The position numbers and the translations under genes were made by a program. The notes beneath the pieces are model-generated. The model saw only the letters and a list, made by a program, of their open reading frames with translations. It was not told the DNA's origin and made no database searches. DNA of 64,000 nt, taken from NCBI GenBank assembly GCA_029243025.1, contig JAQWSU010000011.1:1-64000 (forward strand), written 5' to 3'. Shown piece after piece: positions 45,005 through 53,899 of the stretch (the first letter of the stretch is position 1; each line of letters opens with the position of its first letter). This DNA is from Pirellulaceae bacterium (GTDB lineage Bacteria; Planctomycetota; Planctomycetia; Pirellulales; Pirellulaceae).

Positions 45005-46405
45005 ATGAACAAAATCTATTTGATTGTGGCTGCTTTGGCACTACCAACGTTGTGGCTGGTAGATCAATCACGTGCCCAACACCTCACCTCGCGACAGCCC
45101 GATCAATACCCATCACCAACCGGCAAATTGCCGGCGAGCGGGCATCAATTCGATGCTGATTATTCTTGGGGTGCAAATACCTTGACCGGCGGGTGGTGGG
45201 GGATGCGGAGCGAACTGGCTCAACGTGGTATTGTGTTCGGAGCTCGTTATGTCCCGTTGCTCATGGATAACTACACGGGAGGGTTCGACAATGGTTTCTT
45301 TGGAGGTGGGCCGTTGGGGATTACCGCGACAGTCGACACGGAACGACTGGCGGGTGTCGAAGGGGGAACCTTGTTCTTCGACTGGGAATTCTTCTCCTGG
45401 TACAACGGGCGATTTTCGGCAAACCATCAGTTCGACCCGACGGGATCCTATGTCGGTGACAACACGAACCTGCCGACTGGCGACACCAAGGGCCTTAATC
45501 AGATAGCGCAACTCTATTACCAACAGGCAGTTTGGGACGAACACGTAAAAATAGTATTCGGCAAGATCGATGCGAACGTGCCCTTCCTCGCCGTGCAGGC
45601 AGCTGGCGGATTCCAGAACAGCATTGCAATGTTTTCCTCGACGCTTAATCCATTCCTACCCACTTATCAGAACGAAGCGACCGCTCTGGTGGTCTCGACC
45701 CAGCTCACGGAGTCGGTGGTTGGCAAGTTGGGTTGGTTCGACGGAACCACAGCAGCTTTCGATCCGAATTCAGGTAACAGCGGACCTGCCACGGGTCCAC
45801 GGGGACCTTCTACCTTCTTTGACAATGATGGTAATTGGTTTCTGATCACCGAATGGGATGTGACGTGGCAACTGGACGATCGGCGACCCGGGTCGGCAGG
45901 CGTTGGCGCGTGGCTGCAAACTGGATTGACGGCGACTGCGGGCACGAACACGAGTGGGGTAAGGGACGTGCCCGGTTGGTATGCCCAGTGGCAACAGATT
46001 GTTTGGTCACCGAGTGCTGAGGTGGCTGCCGATGGTGGTGGGATCGCCTGCTATGGCCAATTCGGCTGGAGTGACCCGGCAAAGAATCCTGTCCACTGGT
46101 CGTTGATGACAGGATTTTCGGCGACGGGTTTGTTTCCGGATAGGCCAGCCGATGCAGTTGGAATCATGTTCGGTTATACGGATTTTACTTCCGATGCTGC
46201 GATCTATCAGTCCACCCAAAAAAACGGTGTGCCCGGACCCTCCGGCGGCCATGAATTGTCACTGGAGTCATTTTATATCTGGTATTGGACCTCCTGGTCT
46301 TACGTACAGCCAGGTGTGATGTGGATTAACGCACCGGGTGGGGGCGATCCGGCTCCGCTGAAAGATGACTTCATGAGTTATCTCCTCGTGGGATTCGAAC
46401 TCTAA
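45005..46405 (+). CDS. OprB-like carbohydrate porin
   Basis: 466 residues from ATG 45005 with a signal peptide (MNKIYLIVAALALPTLWLVD, cleavage near SRAQ). The body has the pattern of an outer-membrane beta barrel: WGMRSELAQRGIVFGARYV, amphipathic strands such as EGGTLFFDWEFFSWYNG and LYYQQAVWDEHVKIVFGKID, aromatic girdles, and a C-terminal strand ending DFMSYLLVGFEL with an aromatic-rich last strand. This matches the OprB family of sugar-selective porins. The multicopper oxidase gene follows 152 bases later on the same strand, an unusual pairing for a sugar porin. Confidence 0.85.
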   Translation: MNKIYLIVAALALPTLWLVDQSRAQHLTSRQPDQYPSPTGKLPASGHQFDADYSWGANTLTGGWWGMRSELAQRGIVFGARYVPLLMDNYTGGFDNGFFGGGPLGITATVDTERLAGVEGGTLFFDWEFFSWYNGRFSANHQFDPTGSYVGDNTNLPTGDTKGLNQIAQLYYQQAVWDEHVKIVFGKIDANVPFLAVQAAGGFQNSIAMFSSTLNPFLPTYQNEATALVVSTQLTESVVGKLGWFDGTTAAFDPNSGNSGPATGPRGPSTFFDNDGNWFLITEWDVTWQLDDRRPGSAGVGAWLQTGLTATAGTNTSGVRDVPGWYAQWQQIVWSPSAEVAADGGGIACYGQFGWSDPAKNPVHWSLMTGFSATGLFPDRPADAVGIMFGYTDFTSDAAIYQSTQKNGVPGPSGGHELSLESFYIWYWTSWSYVQPGVMWINAPGGGDPAPLKDDFMSYLLVGFEL

Positions 46406-46557
46406 ACCGGCTGTCAACGTGGCAATGCTGGACTTTGGGTCGGACTACGTTTAACATCGCGGTGGTGAATAGCATTGTTGCTGACATCGGCTGACGCATT
46501 AGCAAATCGAGTTGCTACGTGGACGCTTCTGACTGAATTCTTCTCTTGAAATGACAC

Positions 46558-48087
46558 GTGAACGACTCCATGGAACCATCGAATCACCGCCTCTCTCGAC
46601 GTCGCCTCCTGCAAGCAAGTGCTGGTTTACCGCTCGTTCTGTCTGCACCCGTCATGGCCGCAACCCCTGATCCGAGCAAGACGCAACTGGCTCAAACGCC
46701 CGTACCTGCTCAAGCGAAGCCGGACTATGTCTGTAATATCGAGCAGAAGTCGATTGCGCCGCTTGGTGCGATGACCCAGGCTACTTTGGTCAACGGCAAG
46801 TTGCCTGGAACGGAGATTCGTTACCGCGAAGGCGACGCGTTTCGCGTGCTGGTCAACAATCGGCTGCAAGTACCAACGACCCTGCATTGGCATGGCATGC
46901 TGGTGCCCAATTATATGGATGGCGTGCCGGAGGTGACTCAAATGCCGATCGGTGCCGGTGAATCAGTACTCTATGAGTATCCCATTCGTCAGTCAGGGAC
47001 TTACTGGTATCACTCCCACTACCAATTCCAGGAACAAACCGGTTTGAGCGGGGCGCTCGTTGTTGAAGCCAATGATGAGCCCTACTCTTACGACCATGAT
47101 GTGGTTGTCATGTTGTCCGACTGGCTCAATCAGGATCCTGAGGGAATCATTCCGCAAATTCGCGGCGAGCAGCCAGAGACGGCAGCCATCCAACCGCCCC
47201 CTGGCGACTATAAGTTTCCCAAGGAAAAAGCGTTCAATGTTGATATTAATTATCCTGGCTATTTGATCAATGGTCAGTCAAATAAGAGTCCGTGGACGCA
47301 AAAGGTCCGCGCTGGTGATCGCATTCGCTTGCGATTGATTAACGCTTCCACGGCCACCTTTTTCCGTGTGAAGCTCGATGAACATGCGATGCAAATAATT
47401 GCAGCCGATGGGCAGAACGTTGAGCCCATCAATGTCCATAATCTTGTTATTGCCACGGCTGAACGATATGACGTGCTGGTGACTATCACCAAACCCGGCA
47501 GCTTTTCATTGCACGCTGCTGCCTTGGGTACGAACCAACAAGTTGTCGGGGTGATCCATACGGCCGACGCCGTTCCGCGACCCAACGTGAATCCCGTCGA
47601 GTTTGCCAGCCAAGGTGGCGGGATGGCCAACTACTCGACGCTCAAGTCGCTACGTCCAACGACCTTGCCGGAGGGTCCGGTGAAACAGTTCGACATCGAC
47701 TTGGGAGGCGAGATGAAAAAGTATCTTTGGTCGATGGGAGGCGAGTACTTTCCCGAACTCTTTTCGCCCGAGGGTAAGGCGAAACCACTAAAGATTCAGT
47801 ACGGTGATCGGGTGCGCATTCGCTTGACGAATTCCACGATGATGTTTCATCCGATGCACCTGCATGGCCATTTCTTCCGATTGTTGCGGCAACCCGGGGC
47901 GTGGGACGATCCGTTGGCACCGCTCAAGGACACCGTTGGCGTTGGACCGAAACAGAAGATCGACATTGAGTTTACCGCCGACAACCCGGGCAGTTGGTTT
48001 TTTCATTGCCACAATCTCTATCACCTGGCGAGCGGCATGGCACGTGTCGTGCAGTACGACGCCTCATTGCCACGCACGAGCAGTTGA
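46558..48087 (+). CDS. Tat-exported multicopper oxidase (CopA-like)
   Basis: 509 residues from GTG 46558; ATG 46570 is an alternative. RLSRRRLLQASAGLPLVLS is a twin-arginine signal. All four copper motifs are present: HWHG near 110-113, YHSHYQ near 151-156, HPMHLHGHFF near 435-444 and HCHNLYHLASGM at 483-494, which ends in methionine and so gives a type 1 site of the Met class. Three cupredoxin domains are expected. Family members oxidise Cu(I), Mn(II) or phenols in the periplasm; copper detoxification or organic oxidation are both possible. It follows the OprB-like porin. Confidence 0.92.
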   Translation: MNDSMEPSNHRLSRRRLLQASAGLPLVLSAPVMAATPDPSKTQLAQTPVPAQAKPDYVCNIEQKSIAPLGAMTQATLVNGKLPGTEIRYREGDAFRVLVNNRLQVPTTLHWHGMLVPNYMDGVPEVTQMPIGAGESVLYEYPIRQSGTYWYHSHYQFQEQTGLSGALVVEANDEPYSYDHDVVVMLSDWLNQDPEGIIPQIRGEQPETAAIQPPPGDYKFPKEKAFNVDINYPGYLINGQSNKSPWTQKVRAGDRIRLRLINASTATFFRVKLDEHAMQIIAADGQNVEPINVHNLVIATAERYDVLVTITKPGSFSLHAAALGTNQQVVGVIHTADAVPRPNVNPVEFASQGGGMANYSTLKSLRPTTLPEGPVKQFDIDLGGEMKKYLWSMGGEYFPELFSPEGKAKPLKIQYGDRVRIRLTNSTMMFHPMHLHGHFFRLLRQPGAWDDPLAPLKDTVGVGPKQKIDIEFTADNPGSWFFHCHNLYHLASGMARVVQYDASLPRTSS

Positions 48088-48422
48088 GAGTGGCCGGGTT
48101 GACTGTCGGCAGCTACAAAATAGGAGCAGGAAAACCATGCTGCACAGGCCGTCTTCGTGCAGGCATCGGTCAAAGAGGAAGCAACTTGCTCGTGAAGTGT
48201 ACATCGTATCGAACGGACGTAACTCGCGATCTCCAAACGCAACGCTGGCGCTAGATTCGGTACCACGACGGAGGAAAGAAACTCTATAATCACAACAGGG
48301 ATCAGAATGAATGAACCAACTTGACTGAATCACAGCGGCTTGCAGAATTGATCCTGGGATTGAAGGTTGTATTATCTGAGATCAACCGAAAATAGCTCGC
48401 ACCATTCGACGGAAGTGTTCTC
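48088..48422. other. intergenic region, nothing firmly supported
   Basis: A 50-codon plus-strand frame starts at 48138 after AGGAG but is arginine-rich and unlike a folded protein. A 25-codon fragment before 48398 (LTESQRLAELILGLKVVLSE, no start) could be a relic. The sulfatase promoter should lie here. Confidence 0.4.
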
Positions 48423-50684
48423 ATGGCGAAAATACAATCATTCGGTTTCACCCTTGCTCTCATCATGACGATTGGCATGGTCGCCTTTCCAGTTTGTGCA
48501 GAGCAAAAACGCCGACCCAACGTGGTTGTGTTTCTGGTCGATGATTTGGGGCCGGATGAACTCGTTTGCTACGCCAGCAGATTTCACGAAACGCCGAATA
48601 TCGACGCGCTGGCTGAGAACGGGATGCGATTCACTCATGCCTATTCTGGCTCCACGCTTTGCTCACCGAGCCGTGCAGCGCTGCTTACCGGTCGTTCACC
48701 AGCACGCTTGCATCTGACCGACTGGATCCCTGGTCAAGTACAGATCAATCGCAAAACCGTCACTCCGGATTGGCAAACGTACATTGATCACGAACGGATT
48801 GTGCTACCCGAAGCCATGAAGGAACAAGGGTATGCCACCGGGTTCTTTGGTAAATGGCACCTCATACCGAGGCCAAGGCCGCAAGACGTAGGCAAGGAAA
48901 AGATCCTGGAGAAAATTGCCGCCAGATATCCTGAACACATTCCAGAGAGACATGGCTTTGACGAGAACTTTGGAGGGGATCATTCGGCCAATCAGGGAAG
49001 ACACTTTTTTCATCCCGCCTATCACAAGTTTCCGAACCTCGAAGGCAAAGGCAGCGCCGACGAATGCCTGACCGACGTGCTAACCAACTGCGCTGTTGAC
49101 TTCATCGATCGCAGAAAGGATGAGCCCTTTCTGCTCTATCTTTCGTATTACACGGTCCATACACCAATTACTGGCAAGCCTGAGTACGTGAAAAAGTACG
49201 AGCAGAAGCTGAAGGAAAATCAAGACGCGAATTACTATATGACCGACCCCGGTAAGGCTGCGATGATCCAGAGCCTCGACGAAAGTGTCGGTCGCGTGAT
49301 ATCCAAGCTCGACGCGGTCAATCAGCTAGAGAATACACTGATCATCTTCACTGGCGACAACGGCAGTCAAGGCAACGAGTGTGTTGTCAACTATCGCGGC
49401 AACAAGGGGACGGCTTACGAAGGTGGCACGCGAGTGCCGTTGATTGTGGCAGGTCCGCGAATTCGAACCGGCGTCAGCGAGAGGCCAACGATCGGGATGG
49501 ATCTGTACCCCACGATTCTCTCTTACATCGGCGCGCCGCAAAAACCCGGCGAGCATCTGGATGGTGTGGATATCATGCCTGTCTTGACCGAAACTGGCAC
49601 GCTCGAAGACCGCCCTCTCTATTGGCACTATCCGCACTACGATGAAACGATACCCTACAGTTCAGCGTTTTTCCGCGGCTGGAAGGTGATTCGCTACCCT
49701 GACGATGGCAAGGTCGAACTCTATGACCTACGCGACGATCCGATGGAGCAGTTCGACCTGGCCGCAACAAAGCCCGAAAAGGTCGAGTCAATGATTTGCA
49801 CTTTGGACAGGCTGCTTGTTTCCGCAGATGCGCAACCTGCGCTACCAAATCCGAAATACGATTCGACATCGTTTTCAGGTGGCATCCGTGACTTTCGGAT
49901 TTGGGATCGAGGTCAGAAGCAACTTGATGGTGGTTTTCGTACGCATCAAATTCGATCACCCTATCAAGCAGGTAAAACGAGATTGAGGATCCTGCTGCCT
50001 GACGACTTTGACCTTCGCAAGAAATACCAAGTCTTGTACGTGTTGCCGGTTCACGAAGATGGTGTTGATAAACACGGAGACGGTTTGGTCGAGATCAAAA
50101 GATACGGATTTCACAATCAGCATCAGTTGATTTGCGTCGCGCCTGGTTACACGAGCAAGCCATGGTACGCCGATCATGATTTGAATCCGCAGAAGCAAGA
50201 TGAAAGTCACCTCTTAAAAACGGTGATTCCATTTATGGAAAAACGTTTCCCGGTGCGAACCGATGCCAAAGGCCGTTTGTTAATCGGTTTCAGTAAATCG
50301 GGCTGGGGCGCGCTTGCACTGCTGTTGCGTAACCCCGACACGTTCCATCGTGCGGCCGCCTGGGATACGGGAATACGCGTCGACACGGGACCGATCGAAA
50401 AGTCGGAACGGGTTGAGCGAATTGGCCGTGAATGGGGATCCGTCGAAAACTTCGAAGCCAATCGACTCTCGAATCTGATCAAAACAAGGGGTAAGGAATT
50501 GGGCGACAAAGCACGGCTGTTCTATTTCAACACCGAGGGCAAGCGAGCAGCCGGTGGCGTGGAAATTCATCGCCTCTTGGTGGAAAATGAGATTCCACAT
50601 CGGTACGTCATGGAGCCTTATCGCACACACGCTTGGGATAGTGGTTGGATTCCTCAGGCGATGGCCTTTTTGACAGGCGACTAA
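48423..50684 (+). CDS. secreted sulfatase fused to an alpha/beta-hydrolase esterase
   Basis: 753 residues. Signal peptide near SFGFTLALIMTIGMVAF. Residues about 30-450 are a type I sulfatase: RPNVVVFLVDDLGPDELVCY with metal ligands and LCSPSRAALLTGRSP with the Cys-Pro-Ser-Arg formylglycine site at residue 80; FTGDNGSQGNECVVNYRGNK adds further ligands. From about 500 a second enzyme follows: RLRILLPDDFDLRKKYQVLY, IGFSKSGWGALALLL with nucleophile Ser624 and MEPYRTHAWDSG with the likely catalytic histidine, an esterase D/ferulate-esterase-like fold. One exported chain could remove sulfate and acyl groups from the same polysaccharide. The fusion is inferred from one unbroken frame. Confidence 0.88.
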   Translation: MAKIQSFGFTLALIMTIGMVAFPVCAEQKRRPNVVVFLVDDLGPDELVCYASRFHETPNIDALAENGMRFTHAYSGSTLCSPSRAALLTGRSPARLHLTDWIPGQVQINRKTVTPDWQTYIDHERIVLPEAMKEQGYATGFFGKWHLIPRPRPQDVGKEKILEKIAARYPEHIPERHGFDENFGGDHSANQGRHFFHPAYHKFPNLEGKGSADECLTDVLTNCAVDFIDRRKDEPFLLYLSYYTVHTPITGKPEYVKKYEQKLKENQDANYYMTDPGKAAMIQSLDESVGRVISKLDAVNQLENTLIIFTGDNGSQGNECVVNYRGNKGTAYEGGTRVPLIVAGPRIRTGVSERPTIGMDLYPTILSYIGAPQKPGEHLDGVDIMPVLTETGTLEDRPLYWHYPHYDETIPYSSAFFRGWKVIRYPDDGKVELYDLRDDPMEQFDLAATKPEKVESMICTLDRLLVSADAQPALPNPKYDSTSFSGGIRDFRIWDRGQKQLDGGFRTHQIRSPYQAGKTRLRILLPDDFDLRKKYQVLYVLPVHEDGVDKHGDGLVEIKRYGFHNQHQLICVAPGYTSKPWYADHDLNPQKQDESHLLKTVIPFMEKRFPVRTDAKGRLLIGFSKSGWGALALLLRNPDTFHRAAAWDTGIRVDTGPIEKSERVERIGREWGSVENFEANRLSNLIKTRGKELGDKARLFYFNTEGKRAAGGVEIHRLLVENEIPHRYVMEPYRTHAWDSGWIPQAMAFLTGD

Positions 50685-50976
50685 ACGAACTCGCAAAACG
50701 AGATTTGAGCCCAGTAACGGAGGCTTTCGAGCCTGATATGCGTTGTCTAGATTGTCCAAGCGACAGCCGTTGCATCGACCGCTGCGGTGAACACGGCATC
50801 AGCAGGAGCTGGGCACGACCGTCTGACAAGGACTGAGACTACCTTAATCTTTCTGGCCAACATATCATCGAGGAGTCCGAACAAGAAATGGTGAGCAGTC
50901 ATCTCATCGGTTGCCATTGGCTCTTGCCGATCTCATCTTTGGCTGACCCAAAAGCAAGGTTCGAAGTGAATGAGGA

Positions 50977-52518
50977 TTAGCGATACCGTTTGTCATCCTT
51001 GGTTCGCGGCTGGTCTGGTGGCGGCTCAACTCCTTTCGCGCGCATGACGTTTTCAATTGCGGCGATGGTTTTCGGAGAAGGCCGGAAGTTACCCGGCCGG
51101 TGACCGCGCGCGATCATCAAGGGAGTCCAGCCGAACTTGTTCTGGCGGTTCCAGATGCTGATATCGGCTCCGTTGTCGATCAGAAATTGGACAAGCGCGG
51201 GACGTTCGTGGTAAGCGGCACCGTGCATGGCGGTCTCTCCATGGTCAGCGACTGCGTTAATGTTGGCACCGAGTTTTAGAAACAGTCGAACCGTGGCAAT
51301 CACTTGCTCTTCTGTACCCGGAAGTTCATCACCACTGCCAAGTGCTCCAACACCCGCGGCAATTAACAACGCAGAGCAGTTGTCTCCGTTTTCGATCTTC
51401 CAATTTGCGCCGGAATCCAACAAGAGTCTCAAAAGCTGTAGATCTGAATTACGAGCCGCCATCAGCAGCGCGGTGGCACCCGATTTTCCGAATTGAGCCT
51501 TTCCACCTGAATATCGGTTGCTCTTGCCAGAGGTGCGACCATAGCGATGATCGATATCGGCTCCGGACTTTATGAGGCGACGCACGAAATTCAGGCTGTT
51601 CATGTCTCCGGAACCGACGGGTGGCGGATCGGTGTCGCCACGCAGCGGCCTGCGGACCCGATTGATGGCGTGCAATGCGGTGAATCCGGCGGGTGCAGCA
51701 TTTGGATCTGCACCGGCTTCCAGCAGGTAAGCTGCCGTTTCAAAATGACCATTTTCGACGGCTAGGATCAAGGCGTTGGTTCGCCGGTTGCGACTTCCGT
51801 TTTGGGGACGCAGTTCTTCATTCACGTCCGCGCCTGCCGCCAGCAGCTTTGTGATGACTTCCGACTGCCCTTCCCGCACAGCGAAGAACAGCGGAGTGAA
51901 TCCGGACTCCAGCGAAGCGCGGAAGTCAGCCTTTGCGTCAATTAAGGCTTGGACCACCTCGCCATGTCCCTCCGCGGCTGCCCACATAATGGCAGTTTGG
52001 TTGCTGTCGTCACTTCCGTTGACTTCGGCGCCCGCTTCAATCAGCACGCGTACGGGGCCGACCATACCTGTTCGAGCGGCTGTCATCAGAACCGATTCGC
52101 CGCCGTGCAGCCTTGCATTTGGGTCCGCGCCTGCATCCAGCAGTAGTTTGACGATTGGCAGGCTACCATTTTTACAAGCGAGTGAGAGCGGAGGAACGCC
52201 GTAGCGATTCTGCGCGTTTACGTCGGCCTTGATTGCCACAAGCTGCTTTGTCGTGGATAGATTGTCATAGTAGACGGCCCAATGCAGTGCCGTCATACCA
52301 TCAACTTGAGCGGCATTTGGGTCGACATCTTTGGCGAGCAACTCGCGAATCTTTGTTGTGTTTTGCTGTTCGATCGCATCTGCCAACGGCGCCTCGATAT
52401 CAGTCGAGCGAGCCACGCGACTCGACAGAACGAAAGCGATGGTGATGCAGCTAAGTTGCAGAAGTAAAGTTCGCAAGTGCGGCCATAAAGGGGCTGAATT
52501 CGACAGGTGCTGATCCAT
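50977..52518 (-). CDS. secreted ankyrin-repeat protein in the locus 3 operon
   Basis: 513 residues from ATG 52518, chosen because GAGGA lies 8 bases upstream and the next ten residues lead into a hydrophobic export signal (LRTLLLQLSCITIAFVLSS). The remainder is almost entirely ankyrin repeats from about residue 45 to 500: DGMTALHWAVYYDNLSTTKQ, GVPPLSLACKNGSLPIVKLL, GESVLMTAARTGMVGPVRVL, GETAMHGAAYHERPALVQFL. About ten repeats can be counted. It lies 34 bases after the DUF1552 gene in the same direction, so it is probably the third gene of the locus 3 operon. Ankyrin arrays bind proteins; its partner is plausibly the cytochrome or DUF1552 product. Confidence 0.9.
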   Translation of the reverse strand: MDQHLSNSAPLWPHLRTLLLQLSCITIAFVLSSRVARSTDIEAPLADAIEQQNTTKIRELLAKDVDPNAAQVDGMTALHWAVYYDNLSTTKQLVAIKADVNAQNRYGVPPLSLACKNGSLPIVKLLLDAGADPNARLHGGESVLMTAARTGMVGPVRVLIEAGAEVNGSDDSNQTAIMWAAAEGHGEVVQALIDAKADFRASLESGFTPLFFAVREGQSEVITKLLAAGADVNEELRPQNGSRNRRTNALILAVENGHFETAAYLLEAGADPNAAPAGFTALHAINRVRRPLRGDTDPPPVGSGDMNSLNFVRRLIKSGADIDHRYGRTSGKSNRYSGGKAQFGKSGATALLMAARNSDLQLLRLLLDSGANWKIENGDNCSALLIAAGVGALGSGDELPGTEEQVIATVRLFLKLGANINAVADHGETAMHGAAYHERPALVQFLIDNGADISIWNRQNKFGWTPLMIARGHRPGNFRPSPKTIAAIENVMRAKGVEPPPDQPRTKDDKRYR

Positions 52519-52552
52519 TTTCGATTCCTCGTCTTGCGAGACTTGCAGGTCT

Positions 52553-53899
52553 CTACATATTGAGAGGAGCAAACAGTTCGTCAACGGTTCCATTGCTGTC
52601 GGCGAACGAGTCCAGTTTGACACCCACTTTGTCGAGTAGCGTCAGATGCAGGTTAGCCAAGGGAGTTGGTTTGTCGTAGCGAATGTGCCGCCCCCCACGC
52701 ATCTTGCCAGCAGCACCACCCGCGACAAGGATGGGTAGGTTGACGTGGTCATGAACGTTGGGGTTGCCCATGCCGCTGCCGTACAAGTACAGGACGTGAT
52801 CCAGCAGTGAGCCGTTCGCTTCGGGTGTTCCTTGGAGTTGTTCGAGGAAGTTTGCAAACAGTGAAATGTGAAATTGATTGATCTTCGCGACCTTCGCAAT
52901 TTTGTCCGGGTCGTTGCCATGGTGCGTGAGCGGATGATGTCCCTCGGAAATGCCGATCTCTGGATAGGAACGATTACTGGTCTCTCGCGCCAGTTGGAAA
53001 CTGATGACACGGGTGATGTCGCCTTGCAGTGCGAGTCGTTGAAGATCGAACATCAGTCGTGCATGGTCCGCGTAGGAAGCGGGGACACCCTTGGGACGAT
53101 CTAAATCCGGGAGCGGATTTTCTATCGAGCTGTCCTCGGACTGTTGGATTCGTCGTTCCACCTCGCGGACTGCGTCCAAGTATTCTCTGACGCGATTGCG
53201 ATCGTTCGGTCCCAAGGTAAGTTCAAGTCGACGGATTTCTTTGGTGATTGAATCGAGCAAACTTGCTCGTTTTCGAATAGCCGCTTGGCGCTCAGCACTG
53301 CTTCCCCCTTCTCCAAACATCATTTCAAAGACGAGTCGTGGGTGTGCTTCACTCGGCAGCGGGGTTGTGGGCGATGACCAGGAAAGATTGTTTTGATACA
53401 CACAGGCGTAACCGTTGTCACATTGACCGACCATCGACACCAAGTCCATCGCCAGTTCCAGCGATGGAAGCTGCGTTTGTTGACCGATCTGTTGTGCGGC
53501 AATCTGGTCGACCGTCGTCCCCAGGTGATAGTCGGTGCTCTCGGTACGTTTCGCCGTTGCCGCGCTGAGAAACGCTGCGTTGGATGTCGCGTGGGTACCG
53601 GGATAGGCATTCCTCAATTCTAGATTCGTGACCGCAGACACTTGCTGCCGAACATTTTCCAGCGGACTCAGCGTGGGACTGAGTTCCTCTAAGGTGTCAC
53701 CTGAAAGCGTCCAGCGAGAGTGATCGCAGCCCATCGGCATGTAAACGAAACCGAGCCGCCTGAGTCGGGTTGGGCTGGCTGGCGTATCGGCCATCGCCGT
53801 CATCGACGGGATCATCGCGTCCAAGAGGGGGAGTGCGACGGATGCGCCCACTCCACGAAGAAAAGTTCTGCGCGGCAGTGCTTTTTTGGTCACCATCAT
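52553..53899 (-). CDS. DUF1552 (HXXSHH) exported partner protein (locus 3)
   Basis: 448 residues from ATG 53899, overlapping the cytochrome stop by 4 bases (ATGA). KALPRRTFLRGVGASVALPL is a twin-arginine signal. Typical blocks: TTVDQIAAQQIGQQTQLPSL, REYLDAVREVERRIQQSEDS, LMFDLQRLALQGDITRVISF and the histidine site YGSGMGNPNVHDHVNLPILV, which keeps two histidines. The ankyrin gene follows downstream. The coupling indicates equal production with the cytochrome. Confidence 0.94.
   Translation of the reverse strand: MMVTKKALPRRTFLRGVGASVALPLLDAMIPSMTAMADTPASPTRLRRLGFVYMPMGCDHSRWTLSGDTLEELSPTLSPLENVRQQVSAVTNLELRNAYPGTHATSNAAFLSAATAKRTESTDYHLGTTVDQIAAQQIGQQTQLPSLELAMDLVSMVGQCDNGYACVYQNNLSWSSPTTPLPSEAHPRLVFEMMFGEGGSSAERQAAIRKRASLLDSITKEIRRLELTLGPNDRNRVREYLDAVREVERRIQQSEDSSIENPLPDLDRPKGVPASYADHARLMFDLQRLALQGDITRVISFQLARETSNRSYPEIGISEGHHPLTHHGNDPDKIAKVAKINQFHISLFANFLEQLQGTPEANGSLLDHVLYLYGSGMGNPNVHDHVNLPILVAGGAAGKMRGGRHIRYDKPTPLANLHLTLLDKVGVKLDSFADSNGTVDELFAPLNM

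Noticed and set aside
48138-48289. 50-codon ORF after AGGAG
   Set aside because: Very Arg/Ser-rich translation with no hydrophobic core; the ribosome-site spacing is long.
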